Origin: UBA1494_A sp963973975
GTDB lineage: Bacteria; Bacteroidota; Bacteroidia; Flavobacteriales_E; Vicingaceae
Assembly (NCBI GenBank): GCA_963973975.1
Contig: CAXBCF010000001.1
Coordinates: 62,001-126,000, forward strand
Direction: 5' to 3'
DNA: 64,000 nt
The translations under genes and the position numbers were made by a program. Shown piece by piece: positions 53,224-62,155 of the stretch. Numbering within the stretch: position 1 is the first letter of the stretch; every line of letters starts with the position of its first letter. Under the pieces are notes generated by a model. That model did no database searches and was not told the origin of the DNA. It saw only the letters and a program-made list of their open reading frames with translations.

Positions 53224-54111
53224 TTGAATTTTTTAAACAGCCCAAAAATCGATCAAGTAGGATTAATTGAACGTGCAGCTCGTTTCAAAACACGCAGCAT
53301 TAAAGCTGAATCCAAGATTAAGGCTTTGAAAATGGTTTTAAGCATGATTGATTTAACCACTTTGGAAGGAAAAGACACGGAAGGAAAAGTAAAACAGTTG
53401 TGCTATAAGGCGACACACCTTCACGAGAGTCTTGATGTTCCAAATGTTGCTGCTATTTGCGTATATCCAAACATGGTAGCAACAGCTAAAAAAGCATTGG
53501 GAAATTCTGGTGTAAAAGTAGCATCAGTAGCAACAGCTTTCCCAAGTGGCATGAGCAGTTTAGAAGTAAAACTCACCGACACAAAATTAGCAGTTGAAGC
53601 TGGAGCAGACGAAATTGACATGGTGATTTCTCGAGGAAAATTTTTTGAAGGAAACTACAATTATGTTTTTGACGAAATTGCAGCAGTGAAAGCTGCTTGC
53701 GGCAAAGCTCGTTTAAAAGTAATTTTAGAAACAGGTGAATTAGGTAGCCCAGACCAAGTTCGCAGAGCGAGTGATATCGCGATTCATGCAGGAGCAGATT
53801 TTATTAAAACCTCAACTGGAAAAATCAGTCCAGCTGCGACCATGCCTGTTACTTTATTAATGTTAGAAGCCATTAAAGATCATTATCTAAAAACCGGCAA
53901 AATGGTTGGAATGAAACCAGCAGGCGGAATTTCTGATGCTAAAACAGCCCTGCACTATTTAGTAATGCTCAATGAAACTTTAGGCCAAGCTTGGTTGACC
54001 AACGAATGGTTTCGATTTGGAGCAAGCAGTTTGGTAAACGATGTATTAATGCAATTGATGAAACAACAAACAGGAGCCTATCAATCAGGAGATTACTTTT
54101 CAAAGGATTAA
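53224..54111 (+). CDS. deoC: Deoxyribose-phosphate aldolase, long (eukaryote-like) form
   Basis: The enzyme splits 2-deoxyribose 5-phosphate into glyceraldehyde 3-phosphate and acetaldehyde. The 295-residue form is longer than the E. coli enzyme; its N-terminal SMIDLTTLEGKDTEGKVKQL resembles the large DERA type of animals and many bacteria. The Schiff-base lysine is in ADFIKTSTGK (near residue 195), and a second lysine in MKPAGGIS. It starts at TTG, because an in-frame stop lies four codons upstream and no ATG precedes the conserved N-terminal part. An aldehyde dehydrogenase follows three bases later. Confidence 0.93.
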   Translation: MNFLNSPKIDQVGLIERAARFKTRSIKAESKIKALKMVLSMIDLTTLEGKDTEGKVKQLCYKATHLHESLDVPNVAAICVYPNMVATAKKALGNSGVKVASVATAFPSGMSSLEVKLTDTKLAVEAGADEIDMVISRGKFFEGNYNYVFDEIAAVKAACGKARLKVILETGELGSPDQVRRASDIAIHAGADFIKTSTGKISPAATMPVTLLMLEAIKDHYLKTGKMVGMKPAGGISDAKTALHYLVMLNETLGQAWLTNEWFRFGASSLVNDVLMQLMKQQTGAYQSGDYFSKD

Positions 54112-54114
54112 ATC

Positions 54115-55581
54115 ATGAAACAAAAACAAAATTCATTTTCATTGAAATATGATACCGAGTGGGAATATGCTCCTGCACCTGAAAGTACGGCTCATATTGA
54201 ACTAAAGCCAAAATATGACTTATTTATTGGCGGCAAATTCCTAGCTCCAAAATCAAAGAAATACTTCAAAACCATCAATCCTGCTAATGAAAAAGTACTT
54301 GCTGAAGTAGCTGAAGCGGGAACAGAAGATGTAAATGATGCCGTAAGTGCAGCGCGAAAAGCATTTCCAAAATGGTCATCAATGCCAGCGAAAGAAAGAG
54401 GAAAGTACCTCTTTCGAATTGCGCGATTGATACAAGAGCGAGCAAGAGAATTTTCAGTTATCGAATCAATGGATGGCGGTAAACCAATTCGAGAATCCAG
54501 AGACATTGATATTCCACTTGCAGCAGCTCATTTCTTTTATTATGCAGGTTGGGCTGACAAACTTGAATATGCCTTTCCGAATCGAAAAGTAGAACCATTG
54601 GGAGTGGCAGCACAAATTATTCCCTGGAACTTCCCGCTTTTGATGGCGGCTTGGAAAATTGCTCCTGCTTTAGCTTGCGGCAATTGTGTGGTACTAAAAC
54701 CAGCAGAGACAACCCCATTAACTGCACTTAAATTAGCAGAATTAATACAGGAATCAGGTTTGCCGGTAGGTGTAGTAAACATTATAACAGGAGATGGAAA
54801 AACAGGAGCAGCTCTAGTAGAGCATCCTGACGTTGACAAAATTGCTTTCACAGGATCAACGGAAGTCGGTAAACTCATTCAGAAATCAATTGCTGGAACT
54901 AACAAAAAGGCAACACTTGAGTTAGGTGGAAAGGGAGCAAACATCATTTTTGAAGACGCTCCAATTGACCAAGCTGTGGAAGGAATTATTAATGGTATCT
55001 TCTTTAATCAAGGCCATGTTTGTTGTGCAGGTTCTAGACTTTTTGTTCAAGAATCCATAAAAACGGTGGTGGAGCAAAAACTAAAAGCTAGGTTGGAAAC
55101 ACTAATTGTAGGCGACCCTTTGGATAAAAACACCGACATTGGAGCCATTAATTCTAAGCAACAGCTTGAAACGATAAAAAATTACCTGAAAATAGGAAAA
55201 GAAGAAGGACTTGAAAGCTTTCAAGTAAAATCATCCATACCTAAAAAGGGCTTTTTCTGTCAACCAACACTATTTTTTGACGTTGCTCAATCTAGTCGTT
55301 TAGTACAAGAAGAAATTTTTGGCCCTGTACTTACCATACAGACTTTTAGAACGGTGGATGAAGTAATTGAAAAAGCAAACAATACTCCTTATGGTTTGTC
55401 TGCAGGAGTTTGGACAGACAAAGGTTCAAAAGCATTTAATTTGAGCAGCCGACTAAAAGCCGGAGTTGTTTGGGCCAACACCTTCAATAAATTCGATCCT
55501 ACTTCTCCATTTGGTGGATACAAAGAAAGTGGTTTTGGAAGAGAAGGTGGTTTGCACGGATTGGAGGCTTATTTGAAATAA
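54115..55581 (+). CDS. Aldehyde dehydrogenase
   Basis: The protein has 488 residues and has the NAD(P)-aldehyde dehydrogenase superfamily motifs: IIPWNFPLLMAAWKIAPALA, GFTGSTEVGKLI-like AFTGSTEVGKLIQ, catalytic Glu in TLELGGKGANIIF (about residue 268), and catalytic Cys in QGHVCCAGSRLF (about 302). It is three bases downstream of deoC. It probably oxidises the acetaldehyde that DeoC makes to acetate, which is inference from the operon. An N-terminal stretch of about 30 residues before FIGGKFL is non-canonical. The substrate is not determined by sequence alone. Confidence 0.92.
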   Translation: MKQKQNSFSLKYDTEWEYAPAPESTAHIELKPKYDLFIGGKFLAPKSKKYFKTINPANEKVLAEVAEAGTEDVNDAVSAARKAFPKWSSMPAKERGKYLFRIARLIQERAREFSVIESMDGGKPIRESRDIDIPLAAAHFFYYAGWADKLEYAFPNRKVEPLGVAAQIIPWNFPLLMAAWKIAPALACGNCVVLKPAETTPLTALKLAELIQESGLPVGVVNIITGDGKTGAALVEHPDVDKIAFTGSTEVGKLIQKSIAGTNKKATLELGGKGANIIFEDAPIDQAVEGIINGIFFNQGHVCCAGSRLFVQESIKTVVEQKLKARLETLIVGDPLDKNTDIGAINSKQQLETIKNYLKIGKEEGLESFQVKSSIPKKGFFCQPTLFFDVAQSSRLVQEEIFGPVLTIQTFRTVDEVIEKANNTPYGLSAGVWTDKGSKAFNLSSRLKAGVVWANTFNKFDPTSPFGGYKESGFGREGGLHGLEAYLK

Positions 55582-55589
55582 AGATAGTA

Positions 55590-55928
55590 CTACATCAATT
55601 CCATAACCTTTTCAGGTGGTCGACCAACAATGGCTTTATTCCCTCGCACCACAATAGGCCGTTCAATCAATTTAGGATGTTCGAGCATAATTTGAAGCCA
55701 CTCTTCTTCTTCAAAATTCTTCCCTTTAAATTTTTCTTTAAAAACTGCTTCTCCTTTTCTGAGCAAATCAGAAGGTTTTAAATTTAATTTCATCAGCAAG
55801 TCTTTCATTTCTTGCTTAGATGGAACTGCCTTTAAGTATTCTACAATTTCAGGCTCCACTCCTTGCTCTCTTATAATTGCTAAGGTTTCTCTGCTTTTTC
55901 CGCACCTTGGGTTGTGGTAAATTTTCAT
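55590..55928 (-). CDS. ArsC-like thiol reductase (arsenate reductase family)
   Basis: The protein has 112 residues with the thioredoxin-like ArsC fold: YHNPRCGKSRETL at the N terminus (Cys9) and VRGNKAIVGRPPEKV near the C terminus, with the arginine trio of the family. Glutaredoxin-coupled ArsC reduces arsenate to arsenite, but members without an ars operon may act as Spx-like or general reductases. No ars genes are nearby, so arsenate reduction is a guess. It is converging with the aldehyde dehydrogenase gene. Confidence 0.85.
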   Translation of the reverse strand: MKIYHNPRCGKSRETLAIIREQGVEPEIVEYLKAVPSKQEMKDLLMKLNLKPSDLLRKGEAVFKEKFKGKNFEEEEWLQIMLEHPKLIERPIVVRGNKAIVGRPPEKVMELM

Positions 55929-56011
55929 AATTTATTTTTTATACTTTCTTATCGTGATGCCGATGCAATAGACGTTTAGCCAATTTACTTATTAGGTATA
56001 TGCTATCGGTA

Positions 56012-56524
56012 TTATTTATACCAAGAGGAATAGTGTATGTAATTTGCTGCAATGCGTTCAATTTCCCCTTTGCTTAATTCTTCACTCAATGGTTTCACAG
56101 CTTTAGCAGGAACTCCAGCATAAATAAACCCAGACTTTAAATGTGAATTTTGAAGCACAACGGCTCCGGCTGCTATGATGCAATTACTTTCAACTACTGC
56201 ATCATCCATTACAATGGCACCCATTCCAATCAAAACTTTATCGTGAATTGTGCAGCCGTGAACTAAGGCATTGTGTCCAATAGAAACATCGTTGCCAATT
56301 TGCGTTTTTGTCTTCTCAAAAGTGCAATGAATCACTGCCCCATCTTGAACATTTACTCGATCGCCCATTCGAATGCTGTTAACATCTCCTCTCAAAACAG
56401 CATTAAACCAAACACTGCATTGATCGCCCATTTCTACATCACCTATTATCGTTGAGTTTTCAGCGAGAAAGCAGTCTTCGCCAAATTTTGGTGTTATTCC
56501 TCTTAGTTCTTTAATTAAAGCCAT
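56012..56524 (-). CDS. Gamma-class carbonic anhydrase family protein
   Basis: The protein has 170 residues of left-handed beta-helix hexapeptide repeats. The start is placed at MALIKELRG (56524); the longer frame upstream crosses the promoter of the nfu gene and reads as non-coding. The metal-ligand histidines are in the expected order: His66 (AVIHCTF), His84 and His89 (GHNALVHG). Members hydrate CO2 or act as acyltransferases such as YrdA/PaaY; here the exact activity is not shown. It is divergent from the nfu gene. Confidence 0.87.
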   Translation of the reverse strand: MALIKELRGITPKFGEDCFLAENSTIIGDVEMGDQCSVWFNAVLRGDVNSIRMGDRVNVQDGAVIHCTFEKTKTQIGNDVSIGHNALVHGCTIHDKVLIGMGAIVMDDAVVESNCIIAAGAVVLQNSHLKSGFIYAGVPAKAVKPLSEELSKGEIERIAANYIHYSSWYK

Positions 56525-56553
56525 AGTCTCAATAAAATACTTCCTATAATTGA

Positions 56554-56561
56554 CAAAGCTA
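56554..56561 (-). promoter_or_regulatory. -7 box of the carbonic anhydrase gene
   Basis: On the minus strand TAGCTTTG matches TAnnTTTG perfectly, 29 bases upstream of the start at 56524. No -33 TTG at ideal spacing. Confidence 0.4.
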
Positions 56562-56577
56562 ATAATCAAAATTGATG

Positions 56578-56585
56578 TAAATTTG
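56578..56585 (+). promoter_or_regulatory. -7 box of the nfu gene
   Basis: TAAATTTG is a perfect -7 match, 14 bases before the ATG at 56600. A TTG lies 25 bases upstream, slightly further than usual. Confidence 0.4.
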
Positions 56586-56599
56586 TAAAAAATTGAGAA

Positions 56600-57214
56600 A
56601 TGGAAAAAACGATTGCCCCACATGCTATTTACGCAGAAAGCACCCCAAATCCAATAACCATGAAATTTGTCTCCAATCGCTACTTGGTAGTTGATGGACA
56701 AGTTTACGAATACGGCTTAGAAGATGATTTAAGCAATTCTCCACTGGCTGAGCGCTTATTAAATTTTCCTTTTGTCTCTAAAGTTTTTATTGCGAGCAAT
56801 TTTGTGTCAATTACAAAAACGGACATCATCGAATGGCAGGATGTAATTCATCAATTGAGAGATTTTATCGGAGAATTTCTCAACAACGATGGTGTAGTGG
56901 TTAAAGTTTCTGCAACTGAATTAAAAGATGAACCAAGTGAAAAATCGAGTATTTCAACTCCAAAAAGAACAGAATTAGAAGGAATTGATGCAAAAATTGC
57001 AGATATTTTAGATGAATACATCCGTCCGGCAGTAGAAAGTGACGGTGGAGCCATCCACTTTCATTCTTATGAAAATGGAAAGGTGAAAGTTGTATTAAAA
57101 GGAGCTTGCAGTGGATGCCCGTCTTCAACAATGACTTTAAAAGCCGGTATCGAAAACATGCTAAAAGAAATGCTACCAAATCAAATTAGTGAAGTTGAAG
57201 CTATTAATGGCTAA
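56600..57214 (+). CDS. Nfu-type iron-sulfur cluster carrier
   Basis: The protein has 204 residues with an N-terminal Nfu_N domain (about 8-95, TPNPITMKFVSN) and a C-terminal NifU domain (about 130-204). The cluster-binding pair is GACSGCPSS (Cys170, Cys173). It carries and delivers [4Fe-4S] clusters to apoproteins in the cytoplasm. The start MEKTIAPHAIYAESTPNPIT agrees with the family. It is divergent from the carbonic anhydrase, with a T9SS gene 22 bases downstream. Confidence 0.92.
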   Translation: MEKTIAPHAIYAESTPNPITMKFVSNRYLVVDGQVYEYGLEDDLSNSPLAERLLNFPFVSKVFIASNFVSITKTDIIEWQDVIHQLRDFIGEFLNNDGVVVKVSATELKDEPSEKSSISTPKRTELEGIDAKIADILDEYIRPAVESDGGAIHFHSYENGKVKVVLKGACSGCPSSTMTLKAGIENMLKEMLPNQISEVEAING

Positions 57215-57236
57215 CTTTATCTAAAATACAAACCAT

Positions 57237-58607
57237 ATGAAAAAAATTCTACTCTTTTTCTCCTGCATTGTTTTTAGTCAACTCCAAGCACAGATAACAA
57301 TTAATAGTAATCACATGCCGGTTAACGGTGACACCTTAAGGTATACCATAGCATTATTAGACTCTGCAGTACTTTCAACCTATCAAACAAGTGGCGCGAA
57401 TGTTAGTTGGAATTATAGCAACCTAATACCTCAGCGACAAGGAGTTCGATCGTTTAGAAATTCATCTCAAACACCATATAGCATCTCAATTCCCAACAGA
57501 TTAGGAGAAAAATTAGCCGACACACTTGATATTGGTGGATTTAGTCTTTACAATGTCTATGATTTTTTCAATTCAACTACTTCAGATTTTTCACTTGACT
57601 ACAGAGGGGCTTCTGTACCAACTGGACTTGGGTTTCCTTTTCCAGCTACTTTGAATTTAACTCCATCTTTTTCTGATAAAGATGAAATTTATCAATTCCC
57701 TTTAAATTATTTAGACCGTGATAGTTCAACATTTAATGTAGTTTTTAATAACGTTTTACCAGCATTATACTATGGGTCAAATGGCTACAGAATAAATAAT
57801 GTTGATGCTTGGGGATCCTTAACTACTCCTTTTGGAACGTTCAATACAATTCGAGTAGTAACTGACGTAGTTGCTTATGACACAGTTAATTTTTCAACTA
57901 ATGCGATAGGAATTAATTCTCACATAAGGGAATATAAATGGTTAACAACAAGTTTAAGAATCCCTGCTATGACTGTGTCAGGAAACGTTATAGCAGGAGT
58001 TTTCATTCCCACAACAGTTCAGTACCGTGACTCCATTCGAAATGTTCCTTCACTTTTTGCACCTGTTGCATTGTTTGATGCCGATGAAAGAAATCCGAGT
58101 TTAGGCGATACTGTCAATTTCAACAATCTAAGCATAAGCTTATTGTCTGCTAATTATCAATGGAACATTTCTCCAAGCACATTCTCTTATACAAATGGTA
58201 CCTCAGCGGTAACAGAAGAAATAACTGTAGTTTTTAATGATACCGGTTTTTATGATGTAAGTTTAATCGCTGTTAATTCAAGTGGTAGAGATACTTTAAC
58301 CTTGAATAATTATATCAGAGTGGATATTTTAAGCTCGGTTGAGAAGTTAGAAAAAGATGAAGCAAGTAAATTGAAAATTTTTCCAAACCCTGTTAATTCT
58401 AATCAAACGATTCAATTAACAGTTGAAAACAATCTAAAAGTTGAACGTGTTATTTTTTATGACATAAGTGGCAAGATTATTCACGACCACACTACCAGTC
58501 AAGGCTCTACATTTCTTGAATTGAAATCTCCAAAGACAAGAGGCATCTATTTTATAAGAATTGAAACCAATCGTGGTTTTACCATGAAAAAGCTTATTGT
58601 ACAATAA
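57237..58607 (+). CDS. T9SS-secreted PKD-domain protein
   Basis: The protein has 456 residues with a signal peptide (MKKILLFFSCIVFSQLQAQ), an unrecognised N-terminal beta domain (about 20-270), a PKD-like domain (about 275-360, PVALFDADERNPSLGDTVNF with NDTGFYDVSLIAVN), and a T9SS type A sorting domain (about 382-456, FPNPVNSNQTIQL ... RGIYFIRIETNRGF). It is exported to the outside or cell surface. It follows the nfu gene at 22 bases and has its own terminator. Function unknown. Confidence 0.87.
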   Translation: MKKILLFFSCIVFSQLQAQITINSNHMPVNGDTLRYTIALLDSAVLSTYQTSGANVSWNYSNLIPQRQGVRSFRNSSQTPYSISIPNRLGEKLADTLDIGGFSLYNVYDFFNSTTSDFSLDYRGASVPTGLGFPFPATLNLTPSFSDKDEIYQFPLNYLDRDSSTFNVVFNNVLPALYYGSNGYRINNVDAWGSLTTPFGTFNTIRVVTDVVAYDTVNFSTNAIGINSHIREYKWLTTSLRIPAMTVSGNVIAGVFIPTTVQYRDSIRNVPSLFAPVALFDADERNPSLGDTVNFNNLSISLLSANYQWNISPSTFSYTNGTSAVTEEITVVFNDTGFYDVSLIAVNSSGRDTLTLNNYIRVDILSSVEKLEKDEASKLKIFPNPVNSNQTIQLTVENNLKVERVIFYDISGKIIHDHTTSQGSTFLELKSPKTRGIYFIRIETNRGFTMKKLIVQ

Positions 58608-58636
58608 GTATTAAACTCAAAAGTTAACTAACTTTT

Positions 58637-58680
58637 ATTAGATTGTAGGCACTAAGCCTCTATCTAATTCATTTTTTTTT
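58637..58680 (+). terminator. Terminator of the PKD-protein gene
   Basis: ATTAGAT...AGGC...GCCT...ATCTAAT forms a stepped hairpin (58637-58668), followed by TTCATT and a run of nine or more T. Confidence 0.75.
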
Positions 58681-58703
58681 GCCTGAAAATAGTAGGAATA
58701 TCT

Positions 58704-60086
58704 ATGGAAAAACAAACAAAAAAAATAAAAGAACGGTATTACTTAATTGAACGAATTTTAGCTCCTGTCGATCATATTCTTAGAAACAAACCTGTTTCCG
58801 GGATTCTTCTTTTTGTGGCTGTTTTAATTTCAATGATTTGGATAAATTCTAGCTATGCAGAAAGTTATCATACCCTCTGGGCAACTCACTTTAAAGTTGG
58901 CTTTGGCGATTTTATGATCGATAAAGATCTTCATCATTGGATCAACGATGGCTTGATGGCCATTTTCTTTTTTGTAATTGGCTTGGAAATAAAACGTGAG
59001 ATAATGGCAGGTGATTTATCTACCTGGAAACAAGCAAGCCTTCCCGCAGCAGCAGCTGTCGGAGGAATGGTTGTGCCTGCTATAATTTTTTATTTAATAA
59101 ATAAAGGCACTCCTACAGTTACAGGCTGGGGAGTACCAATGGCTACAGATATTGCTTTTATATTGGGAATGTTATCTCTTCTAGGAAACATGGTTCCTGT
59201 GAGTTTAAAAATATTTTTAACTGCTTTAGCAATTGTAGATGACTTAGGTGCAGTATTAGTAATTGCTTTCTTCTATACAGAAGATATTTTTATCCTATCA
59301 CTCGAATACGGTGCTGGCTTCTTAGTAATACTAGCCATCGCAAATATGATTGGTGTAAGAAAAACTGCTTTTTACGGAATTGTAGGCATATTAGGCGTTT
59401 GGGTAGCATTTTTATACTCCGGAATACACGCAACCATTGCAGGTGTTCTAATTGCTATGACCATCCCCTCAAAAACAAAATTAAATCGTTTCGGATTCAT
59501 CACCAGAGTTAATATATTGATGACAAAACTCGGAGAAACCCAAGAAAAAAAGGGTGACTATTTAAGTGATGAACAACACCACATTGTAGAAAAACTTAAA
59601 AAAGAGCGCTCAAAAATTGAACCTCCTCTTCAAAAATTAGAGCATGCTTTAAGCCCATTTGTTTCATTCATTGTTTTACCCATTTTTGCTTTAGCAAATG
59701 CAGGAGTTGTCTTACATACTGAAATGTTTGCGGATTTAACCAATCAAGTTTCTTTAGGAATCATTTTAGGTCTTGTTCTTGGAAAGTTCTTAGGAATCAT
59801 AAGTTTTTCAGCACTATTTGTTAAGTTTAAAATTTCTGAACTACCAAAAGGTGTTTCATGGGGTAGCTTAAGTGGAGCAGCAGTAATGGCAGGCATTGGT
59901 TTTACCATGTCGATTTTTATTTCAGAATTGGCATTTGATAGCGCCGAAGTAAGAGCTCAGGCTAAAATGGCGATTTTAATCGCCTCGATCATAGCAGGCT
60001 TAATTGGCATGCTTTTGATTCAATACTTTTCAAAAAGAACCTATCGGCAAGCTGCTACTATGGAAGAAGAAAAAGCCAAGAACTAA
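58704..60086 (+). CDS. nhaA: NhaA Na+/H+ antiporter
   Basis: The protein has 460 residues of inner-membrane antiporter. It has the diagnostic aspartate pair in LTALAIVDDLGAVLVIAFFY (Na+ binding) and MATDIAFILGMLSLLG. It expels sodium in exchange for protons and keeps pH and salt balance, in keeping with a saline habitat. The C-terminal half has an insertion of about 35 residues (residues 285-320, THE-rich loop KKGDYLSDEQHHIVEKLKKE) compared with E. coli NhaA; this is common in Bacteroidota. Confidence 0.95.
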   Translation: MEKQTKKIKERYYLIERILAPVDHILRNKPVSGILLFVAVLISMIWINSSYAESYHTLWATHFKVGFGDFMIDKDLHHWINDGLMAIFFFVIGLEIKREIMAGDLSTWKQASLPAAAAVGGMVVPAIIFYLINKGTPTVTGWGVPMATDIAFILGMLSLLGNMVPVSLKIFLTALAIVDDLGAVLVIAFFYTEDIFILSLEYGAGFLVILAIANMIGVRKTAFYGIVGILGVWVAFLYSGIHATIAGVLIAMTIPSKTKLNRFGFITRVNILMTKLGETQEKKGDYLSDEQHHIVEKLKKERSKIEPPLQKLEHALSPFVSFIVLPIFALANAGVVLHTEMFADLTNQVSLGIILGLVLGKFLGIISFSALFVKFKISELPKGVSWGSLSGAAVMAGIGFTMSIFISELAFDSAEVRAQAKMAILIASIIAGLIGMLLIQYFSKRTYRQAATMEEEKAKN

Positions 60087-60093
60087 TTTATTG

Positions 60094-60101
60094 TATATTT
60101 G
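60094..60101 (+). promoter_or_regulatory. -7 box of dxs
   Basis: TATATTTG is a perfect -7 match, 28 bases before the dxs ATG. No -33 TTG stands at the right distance, so this is tentative. Confidence 0.35.
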
Positions 60102-60129
60102 TTTCACCTCAAGAATATTCGTTTAACCT

Positions 60130-62070
60130 ATGGAATTTAAACCCGGACAGCTACTTTCTCAAATTGAATTTCCCAATGATTTAAGAGAAAAATTAAAAAA
60201 CTCCGATTTACCACAACTTTCTAAAGAACTAAGAGATTTCATCATTGATGTTGTTTCTGTAAAAGGTGGGCACCTTGGAGCAAGTTTAGGTGTAGTTGAA
60301 TTAACTGTTGCATTGCATTATGTTTTTAATACTCCATATGACCAATTAATTTGGGATGTAGGACATCAGGCTTATGGTCATAAAATTTTAACAGGAAGAA
60401 GAGAAAACTTTCATACAAATAGAAAATACAAGGGATTAAGTGGCTTCCCAAAAAGAAGCGAAAGTGAATACGATACCTTTGGAGTTGGACACAGTTCTAC
60501 TTCAATTTCTGCAGCCTTAGGAATGTCAGTTGGTTCTCGTTTGCAAAAACAAGATAAACGACAGCACATTGCAGTAATTGGTGACGGTGCAATGACAGCA
60601 GGGTTGGCTTTTGAAGGCCTAAACCATGGTGGCGTTGAAGATTCAAATTTATTGGTTGTCCTCAATGATAATTGCATGTCTATTGACCCAAATGTAGGTG
60701 CTTTGAAAGAATACCTAACAGATATTACAACTTCTCCTACTTACAACAAAGTAAAAGATGAAATCTGGTCACTTTTAGGTAAAGTTTCAAAGTTTGGTCC
60801 TAATGCTCAAGCAATTGTTCAAAAAATTGAGAATGGAATAAAATCCACCATGCTGAAACAAAGTAATTTATTTGAATCACTCAACTTTCGGTATTTCGGA
60901 CCAATAGACGGGCATGATGTCACCCATTTAGTTGAAGTGCTTAAAGATTTAAAAGAAATTCCTGGTCCAAAAATATTACACATCTTAACTACCAAAGGAA
61001 AAGGATATGAATTAGCAGAAAAAGATCAAACAAAATGGCATGCTCCGGGACTTTTCAATAAAGAAACTGGCGAAATAATAAAAATCACCCCAAAAAGTCC
61101 TCAGCCCCCAAAATACCAAGATGTATTTGGTCATACGATTGTAGAATTAGCAGAAAAGAATGAAAAAATTGTTGGAATTACGCCTGCTATGCCTTCCGGT
61201 AGTTCTTTAAATATTATGATGGCTGCCATGCCTGAAAGAGCTTTTGATGTTGGTATTGCTGAACAACACGCAGTTACATTTGCTGCCGGATTAGCAACTA
61301 CTGGAATCATTCCGTTTTGCAATATCTATTCGAGTTTTATGCAAAGGGCATACGATCAAGTCATTCATGATGTGGCTTTGCAAAACTTACCAGTTATTTT
61401 TTGCCTTGATAGAGCTGGTATGGCTGGCGCTGACGGACCAACACATCACGGTGCTTTCGACATTGCATACATGCGCTGCATCCCAAATATGATTGTAGCA
61501 GCTCCAATGAACGAAGAAGAGCTTAGAAACCTTATGTTCACAGCTCAAGAAAATACAAAAGGTCCATTTACCATTAGATATCCAAGAGGAGAAGGAGTTA
61601 TGCCAAATTGGAAAACTCCATTTAAGAAAATTAAGGTTGGTGAAGGACAACGCATTAAAAATGGATCTGACATTGCAATTCTAAGTATTGGTCACATTGG
61701 GAATTATGCCCTTAAAGCTGCTCAAGATCTTGAAGAAAGAGAAAATATTTCAGCTGCCATGTACGATTTAAGGTTTGCCAAACCATTAGATGAAGTGCTT
61801 TTGCATGAAGTCTTTAATAAATTCGACAAAGTAATAACTGTTGAAGATGGATGCATTCAAGGAGGTGTGGGTAGTGCAGTAATTGAATTTATGGCCGACC
61901 ATGAATACAGTGCTAAAGTCACTCGTTTAGGAATACCTGACCAATTTATAGAACATGGTTCTCAAGATCAACTTTATCAAGAATGCAATTACGATGCTGA
62001 AAGTATCTATCATACAGCTTTAAAAATGTTGTCAAAAACGAAAAGTCAGACGCAACAACAAACTGCATAA
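60130..62070 (+). CDS. dxs: 1-deoxy-D-xylulose-5-phosphate synthase
   Basis: This thiamine-diphosphate enzyme joins pyruvate and glyceraldehyde 3-phosphate, the first step of the MEP isoprenoid pathway. The 646-residue length is standard. Visible are the TPP motif GDGAMTAGLAFEGLNHGG with NDN after it, IWDVGHQAYGHKIL, and the transketolase-like DRAGMAGADGPTHHGAFD with the C-terminal domain (about 500-640). It makes precursors for quinones and for the carotenoids of crtI and crtB. The start MEFKPGQLLSQIEFPNDL is typical. Confidence 0.97.
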   Translation: MEFKPGQLLSQIEFPNDLREKLKNSDLPQLSKELRDFIIDVVSVKGGHLGASLGVVELTVALHYVFNTPYDQLIWDVGHQAYGHKILTGRRENFHTNRKYKGLSGFPKRSESEYDTFGVGHSSTSISAALGMSVGSRLQKQDKRQHIAVIGDGAMTAGLAFEGLNHGGVEDSNLLVVLNDNCMSIDPNVGALKEYLTDITTSPTYNKVKDEIWSLLGKVSKFGPNAQAIVQKIENGIKSTMLKQSNLFESLNFRYFGPIDGHDVTHLVEVLKDLKEIPGPKILHILTTKGKGYELAEKDQTKWHAPGLFNKETGEIIKITPKSPQPPKYQDVFGHTIVELAEKNEKIVGITPAMPSGSSLNIMMAAMPERAFDVGIAEQHAVTFAAGLATTGIIPFCNIYSSFMQRAYDQVIHDVALQNLPVIFCLDRAGMAGADGPTHHGAFDIAYMRCIPNMIVAAPMNEEELRNLMFTAQENTKGPFTIRYPRGEGVMPNWKTPFKKIKVGEGQRIKNGSDIAILSIGHIGNYALKAAQDLEERENISAAMYDLRFAKPLDEVLLHEVFNKFDKVITVEDGCIQGGVGSAVIEFMADHEYSAKVTRLGIPDQFIEHGSQDQLYQECNYDAESIYHTALKMLSKTKSQTQQQTA

Positions 62071-62112
62071 GAATTTCTCGCTTAATCCCCCATCTTTAAT
62101 TTAAAGAAGTTA

Positions 62113-62146
62113 TTTGAACAAATCATTCAATTAATAATTACTTTAG
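62113..62146 (+). promoter_or_regulatory. Candidate promoter of the mlaE-mlaF operon
   Basis: TTTG, 22 bases, TACTTTAG (seven of eight to TAnnTTTG), nine bases before the ATG at 62156. Confidence 0.45.
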
Positions 62147-62155
62147 TGCATTGTT

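Noticed and set aside
54192..54506. 104-codon minus-strand frame in the aldehyde dehydrogenase gene
   Set aside because: The overlapping ALDH has full family motifs and the antisense product has no feature of a gene.
55590..55928. Arsenic-resistance operon
   Set aside because: Only an ArsC-like reductase is present; no arsB, acr3 or arsR gene is nearby.
56525..56701. Long N-terminal extension of the gamma carbonic anhydrase frame
   Set aside because: It overlaps the nfu gene start and promoter region, has a non-family sequence, and the family start is at MALIKELRG.
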